Shown here: positions 15,847-24,687 of the stretch, piece by piece
Position numbering within the stretch: the stretch's first letter is position 1
Layout of the letters: the number at the start of each line of letters is the position of its first letter
Source of the DNA: DATLLN01 sp963797175
GTDB lineage: Bacteria; Actinomycetota; Thermoleophilia; Gaiellales; JAICJC01
Reading direction: 5' to 3'
Assembly: GCA_963797175.1 (NCBI GenBank)
Contig: CAWCOL010000005.1
Span: forward strand, 806,001 to 870,000
DNA length: 64,000 nt
Made by a program: the position numbers and the translations under genes
Notes under the pieces: generated by a model
The model's input: the letters and a program-made list of their open reading frames with translations, nothing else
Told to the model about the DNA's origin: nothing
The model's database searches: none

Positions 15847-16644
15847 ATGTCCGACGCCGACCGCCGCGCCCGCTTCCGCGAGCTGCATGCCCGCGACGCG
15901 ATCTTCGTGATGCCCAACGCCTGGGACATCGGCTCGGCGAAGCTGCTGGCGACCTGCGGGTGCGAGGCGATCGCGACCACCAGCGCGGGCTTCGCCTGGA
16001 CGCTCGGCCGCCACGACCAGCAGATCACGCGGGACGAGCTGGTCGAGCACGTCGCGGCGCTGGCGGCAGCGACCGACCTGCCGCTGTCGGTGGACAGCGA
16101 GCGCTGCTTCGCCGACACCCCCGCGGGCGTCGCCGAGACGGTCGCGTTGCTGGCTGATGCCGGCGCGGCCGGCTGCTCGATCGAGGACTGGAACCCCGAC
16201 ACCGAGTCGATCGACCCGGCCGGCGTCGCGGCCGAGCGGGTCGCCGCGGCCGCCGAGGCGGCCGGCGCCGCCGGGATGGTGCTGACCGGGCGAGCCGAGA
16301 ACCACCTGCACGGCGTCACCGACCTGGACGACACGATCGCCCGGCTCGTCGCCTACCGCGACGCCGGCGCGCACGCGCTGTACGCGCCCGGCCTGACCGA
16401 CCGCGACCAGATCGCTGCGGTCGTGCAGGCGGTCGCCGCGCCGGTGAACGTGCTCGCCCTGCCGGCGGCGCCGAGCGTGACCGAGCTGGGACGGCTGGGC
16501 GTGCGCCGCGTCTCGACCGGATCGCTGCTGGCCGGCGCGGCCTACGGCACGCTGCTGCGCGGCGCCCGGGAACTGCTCGGCAACGGCACCTCGACGTACA
16601 CCGCCGGCGCGATGACCGCCGACGAGCGGGCCGCCGCGTTCTGA
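15847..16644 (+). CDS. isocitrate lyase/PEP mutase family protein
   Basis: A 265-residue TIM-barrel enzyme of the ICL/PEPM superfamily. Family features are MPNAWDIGSAKLL (15 residues into the barrel), the ATTSAGFAWTLG strand-loop, the metal-binding SVDSERCF region (normally D-x-E), GCSIEDWN, and the VLTGRAENHLHG Arg-x-Glu motif. Members cleave or rearrange 2-oxo or 2-hydroxy acids such as methylisocitrate, phosphonopyruvate and oxaloacetate. The KKCGH motif of true isocitrate lyase is absent, so the substrate is open. ATG 15847 has a GAGGAG SD upstream. It converges with the GT2 gene with 4 bp between. Confidence 0.85.
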   Translation: MSDADRRARFRELHARDAIFVMPNAWDIGSAKLLATCGCEAIATTSAGFAWTLGRHDQQITRDELVEHVAALAAATDLPLSVDSERCFADTPAGVAETVALLADAGAAGCSIEDWNPDTESIDPAGVAAERVAAAAEAAGAAGMVLTGRAENHLHGVTDLDDTIARLVAYRDAGAHALYAPGLTDRDQIAAVVQAVAAPVNVLALPAAPSVTELGRLGVRRVSTGSLLAGAAYGTLLRGARELLGNGTSTYTAGAMTADERAAAF

Positions 16645-16648
16645 GCTG

Positions 16649-18034
16649 TCAGACCCCTTCGAACGAGCGGCGGGTGATCTGCCCGCCCCAGCCGCGCTCG
16701 CGGCGCAGCATGTCCCACACGCCGACCAGGCGGTAGCCGTCGATCAGCTGGCGGAACCCGGCGTTCTCGAGCAGCGCCAGCACCAGCATCCGGGCGAGGT
16801 CGCCGCGGCGGCGGTAGTGGCGGTAGCCGCCCTCCTCGAGCGAGCAGGCGATGATCGTGACCAGCGTCCCCAGCAGCGCGTGGCAGAGCACGAACATCGC
16901 CACGATCACCGGGTCGATCACGCCCAGCCAGAGCCCGATCGGGGTGGCGATCCACGCCGCCAGCTGCGCCAGCGGCCCGAGGAACTCGAAGAACAGCATG
17001 TACGGCAGCGCCAGCCAGCCGACCGCGCCGAACCGCCTGCGGAAGAACATGCGCCGGTGGCGCCACAGCGACTCCCACAGACCGCGGTGCCAGCGCCGCC
17101 GCTGCCGCCCCAGCGACCGGACGTCGTCCGGCACCTGCGTCCAGCAGATCGGGTCGGCCGCGTAGGTGATCCGGTAGTCGATGCTCTGCTCGCGCATCAT
17201 CCGGTGCAGCCGCACCGTCATCTCCAGGTCCTCGCCCACCGTGTGCGTCCAGTAACCGCCGGCCGTGTCCAGCACGTCGCGGCGGAACAGCCCAAACGCG
17301 CCGGAGACGATGATCAGTGCGCCCGCCCGCTCCCACGCCACACGTCCCAGCAGGAACGCCCGCAGGTACTCGACCAGCTGGAATGCGGCCAGGGGCCGGC
17401 GCGGAATCCGCGCCTCGACCACTCGGCCGGCGTCGATCCGGCACGAGTTGGCGACACGGATCGTGCCGCCCACCGCGATCACACGATCGGGATCCTCCAG
17501 CATCGGCCGCGAGATCGTGCGCAGCGCCTCCGGGTCGAGGATCGAGTCGGCGTCGGTGATGCAGACCATCGGGTGGCGGGCCACGTCGAGGCCGCAGTTG
17601 AGCGCGTCGGCACGGCCGCCGTTCGGCTTGCAGACGACGGTGATGTCGTGCTCGGCGGCCGCCATGTACATCGCCGTGACCGGCTTGTACTCGTGCACGC
17701 CGCGCACCCGCGGCACCACCGGGCGCAGGTCGTACGCCTCGATCAGCCGCTCGACCGTCCCATCGGTGGAGCCGTCGTCCACGATCACCAGCTCGAACGT
17801 CGGGTAGTGCTGGGACAGGATCGACCGCACCGAATCGATCACCGTCGTCTCCTCGTTGAAAGCGGGGACGACCATCGAGATACCCGGCGTCAGCGCCGAG
17901 GCGAACGTCTCCTCGTCCCACGCCCAGGACCGGCGGTGCACCTGCTTCGCCATCCCCCTGCGGGCCAGCGGCCACAGCAGCAGGTAGACGATGTTGAGCG
18001 CGGTCGCGTAGAGCACCGACCCCACTCCGATCAC
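16649..18034 (-). CDS. processive family 2 glycosyltransferase, membrane-bound
   Basis: A 461-residue GT2 enzyme of the cellulose/hyaluronan/PNAG synthase type. An N-terminal span (about 5-25) precedes the GT-A domain with VDDGSTDG (nucleotide Asp), TDADSILDP (DxD metal motif), GEDLEMTVRLH (catalytic Asp region) and QRRRW (the Q-x-x-R-W processivity motif), then three to four C-terminal spans. It should polymerise and export a beta-linked polysaccharide from a UDP-sugar. The GTG at 18034 is chosen because longer starts run into the upstream HEAT gene. No accessory exopolysaccharide genes are adjacent apart from that HEAT protein. Confidence 0.85.
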   Translation of the reverse strand: MIGVGSVLYATALNIVYLLLWPLARRGMAKQVHRRSWAWDEETFASALTPGISMVVPAFNEETTVIDSVRSILSQHYPTFELVIVDDGSTDGTVERLIEAYDLRPVVPRVRGVHEYKPVTAMYMAAAEHDITVVCKPNGGRADALNCGLDVARHPMVCITDADSILDPEALRTISRPMLEDPDRVIAVGGTIRVANSCRIDAGRVVEARIPRRPLAAFQLVEYLRAFLLGRVAWERAGALIIVSGAFGLFRRDVLDTAGGYWTHTVGEDLEMTVRLHRMMREQSIDYRITYAADPICWTQVPDDVRSLGRQRRRWHRGLWESLWRHRRMFFRRRFGAVGWLALPYMLFFEFLGPLAQLAAWIATPIGLWLGVIDPVIVAMFVLCHALLGTLVTIIACSLEEGGYRHYRRRGDLARMLVLALLENAGFRQLIDGYRLVGVWDMLRRERGWGGQITRRSFEGV

Positions 18035-18048
18035 TTCGATCGCGGTCC

Positions 18049-19056
18049 TCAGCTGACGCCCGCCTTCGCCGCGCTGGCGACGTGCCGCAGCTCGATGCTG
18101 GCGCCGCCGGACTCGCCGACGCGGAGGGCCAGCACGGGGGAGATCTTGCGCAGCGCGCGGGCCGCGGCCATCGCGACCTCGGCGTCGTCGGTCTGGGCGG
18201 CGTGGATCAAGCCGGGCGTGCTGGCGCGGTCGCCGACCTCGGCCAGCGCGGCCGCCGCGGCGGCGCGTACCGCGGACGACTCGTCGTCCAGCGCGGCCTC
18301 CAGCGCGACGCGCGCATCGTCTCCGCCCATCCGGGCGAGGGACTCGCAGGCGGCCAGCCGCACGGCGGGCTCGGGGTCGGCCAGCATCGAGGCGACGGTC
18401 GGGCCGTCCTGGGCGTCGCCCATCAGCCCCAGCAGCGCGATCGCGCTGGCCCGGGCCTGCGGCTCGTCGTCGCGGCACAGGCCGCGCACGCCGGGAAGCG
18501 CGGCGGCGCCGATCGCGAGCAGCGCGCCGGTCGCCACGGAGCGGGGCACGAGCTTGTGGACGAGCGCGGCCAGCAGGGCGTCGCATGCCGCCCGAGAACG
18601 GAGCCTGCCCAGGCTGCGGGCGGCGGCGAGCCGGACGTCGCGGTCGTGATCGTGCAGCGACTGGATCAGCGGCACCTCGGCCCGCGGGCTGCACATGTCG
18701 CCCAGCAGCGCCGCGTGCGTGGCGCGGCGATCGGCGCGATGGTCGGCCAGCTCGCGGACGGAGCGGTCGACCGCGCCGCTTCGCTCGAAGTACTCGGCAA
18801 TGCGCTCCCGCGTGGCGCCCACCAGCGACGGCGACAGCGCGTGCAGCACCTCGGTCAGCGCCTGCTCGTCCCCCACGCGCACCGCCCCGGCCGGCTCACC
18901 GTCCACCAGGGCGACCGCCAGCGGCTCCACCCGCTCGCGCGCCTGGCGGCCACGGTCGTCGCGGCGGTGGCGGACCACGCGCAGCCCACTGAGCACGGCG
19001 GCATACGCCAGTCCGAGCAACACCAGCCCGAGGCACAGCAGGATGAGGGTCGACAC
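18049..19056 (-). CDS. membrane-anchored HEAT-repeat protein
   Basis: A 335-residue protein with one N-terminal membrane span (about 3-24), a short charged linker, and from about residue 110 a run of alpha-helical HEAT/PBS-lyase-type repeats with the D-x-x-V-R-x-A-A-A-x-x-L-G pattern repeated at least five times. It probably forms a cytoplasmic scaffold. It lies 14 bp upstream of the GT2 gene in the same direction, so a role as partner of the polysaccharide synthase is plausible. GTG 19056 is chosen because GGAGGGG lies just upstream. Confidence 0.78.
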   Translation of the reverse strand: MSTLILLCLGLVLLGLAYAAVLSGLRVVRHRRDDRGRQARERVEPLAVALVDGEPAGAVRVGDEQALTEVLHALSPSLVGATRERIAEYFERSGAVDRSVRELADHRADRRATHAALLGDMCSPRAEVPLIQSLHDHDRDVRLAAARSLGRLRSRAACDALLAALVHKLVPRSVATGALLAIGAAALPGVRGLCRDDEPQARASAIALLGLMGDAQDGPTVASMLADPEPAVRLAACESLARMGGDDARVALEAALDDESSAVRAAAAAALAEVGDRASTPGLIHAAQTDDAEVAMAAARALRKISPVLALRVGESGGASIELRHVASAAKAGVS

Positions 19057-19144
19057 GCCCCTCCCATCGGCGAGCGGCCTGGAAAGCATGAGACCGGGGC
19101 CGCGGACATCCCCGTGGGACCGACCGCCTGTACCATGGAGCGGG

Positions 19145-20182
19145 ATGCGCAACGTCCTCACCACCCTTCGTGCGTGGGTCGAGGCGGTGGCCGCGAGGCC
19201 GCGCCTGCGGCTCGCCATCCAGCTGATCGTGTTCGCGATCCTGCTGGGCTCGCTGGCCTACGCCGTCCGCGACTCGTGGAGCCAGGCGCAGGAGTCGCTG
19301 CGCTCGGCGCAGCCGCTCGACCTGCTGGCCGGCATCGCCGCGATCGCCCTCTACTACCTGGCCTTCGTGATCGGCTGGCAGATGATCCTGGCCAGCATGG
19401 GCGTCAAGCTCGGGTACCGGACGGTGCTGCGGGCGGAGATGTACTCGATGCTCGCCAAGTACGTGCCGGGCGGCGTCTGGACGCCGGCGGCGAGGGTCGT
19501 CGCCGTCCGCGGCGCGGGCGTCCGCGACACGCCGCTGGTGCTGGGCTCGATCGCGCTCGAGGCCGGGCTCTCGGCCGTGGCCGGGGTGCTCGTGTTCGTG
19601 GCGGCGCTGCCCACGGTCAACGCCAACGCGCCGTCGCTGCCGTACCTGATCGGCTTCGCGGTGCTCGTCGCCGTGCTGGTGCACCCGCGGGTGTTCGGCC
19701 CGCTGACGGCGCGCATCGCCGCCCGGACGGGCGGCGGCGAGGTGCCGACGCTGCCGCAGCGGGTGATGTTCCTGCTGATCGCGTTCTACTCGCTGACGTG
19801 GCTGATCGCCGGCGCGGCGCTCTACCTGCTGGCCTCGTCGGTCGGCGAGGTCTCCGCCACCGCGATCCCCTATCTGGGCGGCGTCAGCGCGGTCGGCGCG
19901 ATCGTGGCCGTCCTGGTGGTGATCGCCCCGTCCGGCCTGGGCGCGCGCGAGGGTGCGATGTACGGGCTGCTGGTCGCGGTGATGTCACCGGCGACCGCGC
20001 TCGCCACCGTCGTGCTGAACCGGCTCGGGATCACGATCGTCGAGGCCGGGCTGCTGCTGTCGGCGGGCGTGCGCGGGTCGGGGCCCGGCGCCGACGACGC
20101 CGAGCTGCCCGACCCGATGGCCCTACCGGTTCAGCCCTCCTCGCCGGGCTCCAGGTTGAGCGCCAGCGAGTTGATGCAGTAG
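19145..20182 (+). CDS. lysylphosphatidylglycerol synthase TM-region (UPF0104) family protein
   Basis: A 345-residue membrane protein with about eight spans. AKYVPGGVWTP and APSGLGAREG are the two conserved loop motifs of the LPG_synthase_TM/UPF0104 family, seen in MprF flippase halves and glycolipid flippase-like proteins. It has no LPG synthase catalytic domain, so lipid or glycolipid flipping is more likely than aminoacylation. The start lies 8 nt after TACCAT (19131-19136), with no SD. It is divergent from the HEAT/GT2 pair. Its last 52 bp are antisense to msrB. Confidence 0.85.
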   Translation: MRNVLTTLRAWVEAVAARPRLRLAIQLIVFAILLGSLAYAVRDSWSQAQESLRSAQPLDLLAGIAAIALYYLAFVIGWQMILASMGVKLGYRTVLRAEMYSMLAKYVPGGVWTPAARVVAVRGAGVRDTPLVLGSIALEAGLSAVAGVLVFVAALPTVNANAPSLPYLIGFAVLVAVLVHPRVFGPLTARIAARTGGGEVPTLPQRVMFLLIAFYSLTWLIAGAALYLLASSVGEVSATAIPYLGGVSAVGAIVAVLVVIAPSGLGAREGAMYGLLVAVMSPATALATVVLNRLGITIVEAGLLLSAGVRGSGPGADDAELPDPMALPVQPSSPGSRLSASELMQ

Positions 20183-20538
20183 CGCATCCCGCCGGCGTCG
20201 CGCGGGCCGTCCGGGAAGACGTGGCCGAGGTGCCCGCCGCAGCGGCGGCACGTCACCTCGGTGCGCACCATCCCGTGCGCACGGTCCTCGTGCAGCTCCA
20301 CGTTCTCCGCCACCGCGGGCTCCGTGAAGCTGGGCCAGCCCGAGCCTGACTCGAACTTGGTGTCCGACGAGAACAGGTCGGCGCCGCACGCCGCGCAGCG
20401 GTACATGCCGTGCTCCTTGGAATACACATACTCGCCGCTGAACGGCGGCTCGGTGCCCTTGCGCCGCAGCACGTCGTACTGCGCCGGGGTCAGCCGCTCG
20501 CGCCACTCCTGCTCGGTTCCGGGAATCTGCACGTCCAT
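20131..20538 (-). CDS. msrB: peptide-methionine (R)-S-oxide reductase
   Basis: A 135-residue MsrB that repairs methionine-R-sulfoxide in proteins. The two zinc CxxC pairs are CAAC (about 49-52) and CRRC (about 97-100). The substrate pocket reads SGSGWPSF, and the catalytic Cys is C121 in RYCINSLAL. Length and motifs are complete, and the thioredoxin-recycled form is expected. It starts 4 bp after the stop of the SpoIIE phosphatase gene in the same direction, so the two are probably co-transcribed. Its 3' end overlaps the UPF0104 gene antisense. Confidence 0.95.
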   Translation of the reverse strand: MDVQIPGTEQEWRERLTPAQYDVLRRKGTEPPFSGEYVYSKEHGMYRCAACGADLFSSDTKFESGSGWPSFTEPAVAENVELHEDRAHGMVRTEVTCRRCGGHLGHVFPDGPRDAGGMRYCINSLALNLEPGEEG

Positions 20539-20542
20539 CCTT

Positions 20543-23407
20543 CTACACCTCCGGTCGTTCGATCTCGATGCAGAGCAGCGCGACGTCATCGTCGGTCTTG
20601 CCCTGAAACTCGGACACCGCTCGGTCGATCTGCTCCACCACCTGCTGCGGGGACAGGCCCGCGCAGCCGGCCAGGATCTCTGCCAGCCGCTCCTCGCCGA
20701 ACACCTCGCCGTGCCGTCGCACGTCGGTGGCGCCGTCGGTGTGGAGCACCAGCAGATCACCCACATGCATCGTCTCGGTGGCATCGGCCAGCGTTACATC
20801 GTCCGAGTGCCCGAGCAGCGTCCCCGCATGGCCCAGCCGCTCCAGCCCGCCTCCCCGGCGGAGGAGCAGCGCGGGCGGGTGGCCTCCCAGGGAGACGTGC
20901 GCCGTGACGCCGTCCGGCCCGTGCTCGAGCCGGGCCAGCGCCGCGGTCAGGAACGGCACCGGCGTGTCCAGCTTGAGGATCGCACCGTTCAGCTCGGTCA
21001 GCACCTCCGCGGGCGTCCGGCCCTGGCCGACCAGGACGCGGATCGTGTGGCGTGCCATCGCCGTCAGCGAGGCCGCGGTCACACCCTTGCCGCAGACGTC
21101 GCCGATGAACGCCCAGAGCGCGCCGTCGTCCCCGGGGACGACGTCGTAGAAGTCGCCGCTGACCTCGCCTCCGGCCGCGGGCCGGTACGCCGCGGCGATC
21201 CGGTACCCGTCGACCTCCGGCAGCCGCGCGGGGATCAGCGTCGCCTGCAGCGTCTGCGCCATCGCCTGCTCCTGCTCGAACTGCTGGGCGTGGAGGATGC
21301 CGAGCACGGCGCGCTCGCCGGCCAGCTGCATCAGCACCAGCTCCTGCGTCTCGAACCGGCGCCGGGTCGAGCTGACGACGCCGAGCACGCCGATCACCTC
21401 GCCCCCGGCGATCAGCGGCACGCCGGCCAGCGACGCGGCGCCGCGGCTGAGCGTCGGGCTGAGCACCTCGACGGCCGAGGCGTCCTCCTCCGCCCAGGGC
21501 CGCTTGGTGGCGGCGATCCTGCCGGAGAACCCGCGGCCGAGGGGGATGTCGAGCGTCGGCTCGAGCAACCCGTCGGAGGACGCTCGCTCGCGCAGCGCGC
21601 CGGAGGGTGCGTCGACCATCAGCACCACGGCGCGATCGACCTCGAGCACCTCCTGGACGCGGCTCAGCAGCTCGGCCAGCAGGCCCTCGAGCTCGAGGTG
21701 GCTGAGCGCGGCGTCGCTGATCCGCTGGAGGCCCCGCTGCGCCCGCTCCAGGCGCTTGCGCTCGGTGATGTCGCGGAAGCTCGCGGAGCCGCGGACGACG
21801 GTGCCGTCGGCGTCGCGCAGCGGGAAGACGGTGATCGCGACATCCATCATGCGGCCGGAGGCGTGCAGCCGCTGCGTCTCGTGGGCGGTCACCGTCTCGC
21901 CCCGGGCGGCGCTCCGCTGCAGCATCCGCGAGTCCGCCTCCCGGCCGGGCGGCACCAGCGTCGAGAGCGGCGCGCCGACGATGTCCTCGCGGCTGTGGCC
22001 GAACATCCGCTCGGCCGCCGGGTTCCACTGCTCGATCAGGCCGGAGCGGAGGTCGATCGTCAGGATCGCGTCGCCGGACGCCTCGACGATCGACGCCAGC
22101 CGGCGGGCGGCCTCGGCATGGTCGCGGTCGGCCGTGACGTCCTCGATGACGCTGACCACCTCGCGCACGGCGCCATCGGGATCGCGCAGCGGCACCTTCC
22201 ACAGGCGCAGCCAGAGCGGGTGCCCGTCCCGGTGCCGCCGCTCGATCTCGTGGCCGAGCACCGGGCGGCCGGCGAACCCCTCGGCGATCAGCCGCTGCGA
22301 CTCGGCCCGCGCCTCTCGCGGGACGAAGGGCAGCTCGCCGCCGATCACCTGCCCCGCGTCCCAGCCGAAGATCCGCTCGCAGGCCGGGTTCCACTGGCGC
22401 ACCGTGCCGTCCGGCGCGAGCGAGATCACGCCCAGCGGGGACGCCTCGACCAGCGCCTCGAAGCGGCGCTGCTGGGAGCGGGCCTGCTCGAACAGGCGCG
22501 CCCGCTCGAGCGCCTGGCCGCACTGCGCGGCGAGGATCACCGCGAGCGTCTGCTCGGTGTCGTCCAACGGCCGCCCGTGCTCGAACGTCAGCGCCATCGC
22601 CCCCAGCGGCCCGTCCGGCCCGGGCAGCGGCAGCACGACGAATCCGCCCGACCGCCGCGCCGACCCGGCCAGCCGCTCGTCCCGGATCGCCTCGAGGACG
22701 GGGTACCGCTCGCCCAGCTCGTCCGCCGGCACGAACTCCGCCTGGCCGCCGGTCACCACGCGGCAGATCGGCAGGTCGGCGTCCAGGGGCACGTCGCCGA
22801 ACGGCTCCAGCTCGGCGGCGTTGAACCCGCGGCCGCCGATCATCCGCAGGCGGTCTCCCTCGACCAGGCTGATCGAGCCGCGGTCGGCGCCGACCAGGTC
22901 GCACGTCACCTCCAGCGCAACCTCGGCGACGGCGCGCAGCTCGGCCGCCGACGCCATCCGCCGGAACCCGGATGCGAGCGTCGAGAAGCGCCGCTGCTCC
23001 CGCCGGCGGGCCGCGGCGTCGCGCATGACCGAGCCGATACCGACCAGCTCGCCGTGGTCGCCCAGCACCGGCGAGGCGGTCAGCGCGATCTCGACCCGGT
23101 GCCCGTCGCGGTGCACCCGCACCGACTCGACGTCGATCATGGGCGTGCCGTCGCGCAGCTTGCCCAGCAGCAGGTCGAACTCCTGGCTGCGGTCGGGCGG
23201 GTGCGTGAAGTCGATCCGCCTGCCCACCGCCTCCTCCGCGGTGTAGCCCAGCAGCCGTTCCGCGGCGGCGTTCCAGTGGACGACGACGCCGCCGGCGTCC
23301 ATCACGATGCTCGCCTCGGCCGAGTCCGCAAGGACGGCCTGGAGCAGCTGCATCAGGGCCGGCGACGGCAGGCCCTCACCCGGGCGGATCACAACGGCGT
23401 CCCCCAC
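20543..23407 (-). CDS. multi-sensor PAS/GAF SpoIIE-type serine phosphatase
   Basis: A 954-residue cytoplasmic signalling protein. The domain order by eye is PAS (about 20-130), GAF (about 150-305), PAS (about 315-430), PAS (about 440-555), GAF (about 565-715) and a PP2C/SpoIIE phosphatase (about 735-950). Metal Asp positions are seen in GDFYDVV, GDVCGKG, HTDGATD and the final KTDDDVA. Such proteins dephosphorylate anti-sigma-factor antagonists in partner-switching systems. A STAS partner and RsbW-like kinase are not adjacent. GTG 23407 is 7 nt after TATCCT (23415-23420, minus strand). Confidence 0.9.
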   Translation of the reverse strand: MGDAVVIRPGEGLPSPALMQLLQAVLADSAEASIVMDAGGVVVHWNAAAERLLGYTAEEAVGRRIDFTHPPDRSQEFDLLLGKLRDGTPMIDVESVRVHRDGHRVEIALTASPVLGDHGELVGIGSVMRDAAARRREQRRFSTLASGFRRMASAAELRAVAEVALEVTCDLVGADRGSISLVEGDRLRMIGGRGFNAAELEPFGDVPLDADLPICRVVTGGQAEFVPADELGERYPVLEAIRDERLAGSARRSGGFVVLPLPGPDGPLGAMALTFEHGRPLDDTEQTLAVILAAQCGQALERARLFEQARSQQRRFEALVEASPLGVISLAPDGTVRQWNPACERIFGWDAGQVIGGELPFVPREARAESQRLIAEGFAGRPVLGHEIERRHRDGHPLWLRLWKVPLRDPDGAVREVVSVIEDVTADRDHAEAARRLASIVEASGDAILTIDLRSGLIEQWNPAAERMFGHSREDIVGAPLSTLVPPGREADSRMLQRSAARGETVTAHETQRLHASGRMMDVAITVFPLRDADGTVVRGSASFRDITERKRLERAQRGLQRISDAALSHLELEGLLAELLSRVQEVLEVDRAVVLMVDAPSGALRERASSDGLLEPTLDIPLGRGFSGRIAATKRPWAEEDASAVEVLSPTLSRGAASLAGVPLIAGGEVIGVLGVVSSTRRRFETQELVLMQLAGERAVLGILHAQQFEQEQAMAQTLQATLIPARLPEVDGYRIAAAYRPAAGGEVSGDFYDVVPGDDGALWAFIGDVCGKGVTAASLTAMARHTIRVLVGQGRTPAEVLTELNGAILKLDTPVPFLTAALARLEHGPDGVTAHVSLGGHPPALLLRRGGGLERLGHAGTLLGHSDDVTLADATETMHVGDLLVLHTDGATDVRRHGEVFGEERLAEILAGCAGLSPQQVVEQIDRAVSEFQGKTDDDVALLCIEIERPEV

Positions 23408-23453
23408 TGCGACGAGGATACTCGATCGTCGCGCCGGCTCCGGCGCGTGCGCC

Positions 23454-23651
23454 TCAGCGGGTGATGCGGTCGATCAGGGAGCGGCGCCGGTGGGACCCGT
23501 GCCCACGCAGAAACCGCGTCATCCGCTGCCGCCTGGAGAGCTTGCGGCCGGGGAGGTGGGCGTTGAGATCGACGATCTCGCTGACGATCCGGCGCCGCAG
23601 CGCCAGCAGGTCTTCGCGCACGTCGTCTGTATGGGTGCCAGTCAGAGCCAT
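23454..23651 (-). CDS. small basic hypothetical protein
   Basis: A 65-residue, Arg-rich, probably helical protein (VREDLLALRRRIVSEIVDLN, then RRQRMTRFLRG). There is no recognised family and no clear SD. It sits between the SpoIIE phosphatase gene and a short secreted reading frame. The composition is compatible with a nucleic-acid-binding or purely structural peptide, and it could be spurious. Confidence 0.4.
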   Translation of the reverse strand: MALTGTHTDDVREDLLALRRRIVSEIVDLNAHLPGRKLSRRQRMTRFLRGHGSHRRRSLIDRITR

Positions 23652-23733
23652 GTCCGAAGAATGCCAGAGGGTGCGGTCGGATGGCCAGCCTGGCTCAAAG
23701 TTCTAACAAAGATCCGCTGGCATACTGCGGCCA

Positions 23734-23880
23734 ATGAGGCAGCTTCGCCCCATCCGCGCCGCTCTGGCTGCGGGATTGTCCGCATTCGCCGTTGTTGCCG
23801 CCCACGGCGGCGGCCACGCGCCGGGACAGGGCGTCGCCTACGTTGGCACCGGTCTCGGCGTGCCGCAGGCGGGCTCGTGA
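23734..23880 (+). CDS. putative short secreted peptide
   Basis: A 48-codon frame with two Arg near the start, a hydrophobic Ala-rich stretch (AALAAGLSAFAVVAA) and a Gly-rich tail, which looks like a signal peptide plus a short mature peptide. Support comes from CATACT at 23721-23726, placed 7 nt before the ATG exactly as at the response regulator gene 37295. It lies 33 bp upstream of the TlpA-like gene and may be its leader cistron. Confidence 0.4.
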   Translation: MRQLRPIRAALAAGLSAFAVVAAHGGGHAPGQGVAYVGTGLGVPQAGS

Positions 23881-23913
23881 ACCGCGGAGGCGTGCCGATG
23901 AGAAGGAGATCCG

Positions 23914-24687
23914 ATGGGACAGGCACGACGACAGCGCCTCGCGGCTGAGGCCGCGCGAGCACAGCAGCGGACGAGAACGATCTGGATGGTCACGGCCGGT
24001 GTGGCCGTCGTGGCCCTGCTCGCGACCAGCTACCTCGCTGTCCGGGCGAACACCGGCACCGCGCCGCCGCCGGCGTCAACGCAGTCGGCCGCCGACCGCA
24101 ACGCCCCGGCATCGCTGGTCGCCGCGGCCAACGCGATCGGGTTCCACACCTCGACCGAGCCGGGCGTCGGCCAGCTGGAGGGCGAGCCGATCAGCGCGGC
24201 CCAGGGCCCCTCGACGCCGAACCTGCTGAAGCCGGGGACGGCCGCGCCGCCGTTCACGCTGAAGACACCGCAGGGCGAGACCGTCAGCCTCTCCGACTAC
24301 AAGGGCAAGGCGGTGCTGCTCGAGTTCTTCGCCACCTGGTGCCCGCACTGCCAGGCCGAGGCGCCGCACCTGGCCCGCCTGGCGGCGCAGCTGAAGCCGC
24401 ACGGCGTCCAGTTCGTCTCGATCAACGCCGACTCCGAGAACGCCGCCAGCGTCTTCGCCTTCCACCGCTACTTCGGGCTCCCCTACCCCGCGCTGCTCGA
24501 CCAGGGCAGCTCCACCGGCTCGTTCAGCCAGCAGGGCGCGTCGGGGCCGGTGACGTCGGCGTACCACCTGCAGAGCTACCCCACGTTCTACGTGATCAAG
24601 CCGGACGGCACCGTCGCGTGGGCGAGCGACGGCGAGCAGCCGGACGCGCTGCTCCGCCAGCAGCTGCTGAAGGCCAGTGGAAGCTGA
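23914..24687 (+). CDS. membrane-anchored TlpA/ResA-like thiol-disulfide oxidoreductase
   Basis: A 257-residue protein with a basic cytoplasmic head, one membrane anchor (about 24-44), a Pro/Ala/Ser linker and an extracytoplasmic thioredoxin fold. The active site is WCPHC (C143, C146) and the cis-Pro loop is SYPTFYVI. It should reduce or oxidise secreted protein or cytochrome thiols. An AAGGAG SD precedes ATG. It is the first of three overlapping genes with a MauE-like membrane protein, which probably supplies or receives electrons across the membrane. Confidence 0.9.
   Translation: MGQARRQRLAAEAARAQQRTRTIWMVTAGVAVVALLATSYLAVRANTGTAPPPASTQSAADRNAPASLVAAANAIGFHTSTEPGVGQLEGEPISAAQGPSTPNLLKPGTAAPPFTLKTPQGETVSLSDYKGKAVLLEFFATWCPHCQAEAPHLARLAAQLKPHGVQFVSINADSENAASVFAFHRYFGLPYPALLDQGSSTGSFSQQGASGPVTSAYHLQSYPTFYVIKPDGTVAWASDGEQPDALLRQQLLKASGS

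Noticed and set aside
20261..23464. A reading frame of over 1,000 codons antisense to the SpoIIE gene
   Set aside because: It mirrors the real gene, is Arg/His/Gln/Ala-rich with no domain, and arises from third-position GC bias.
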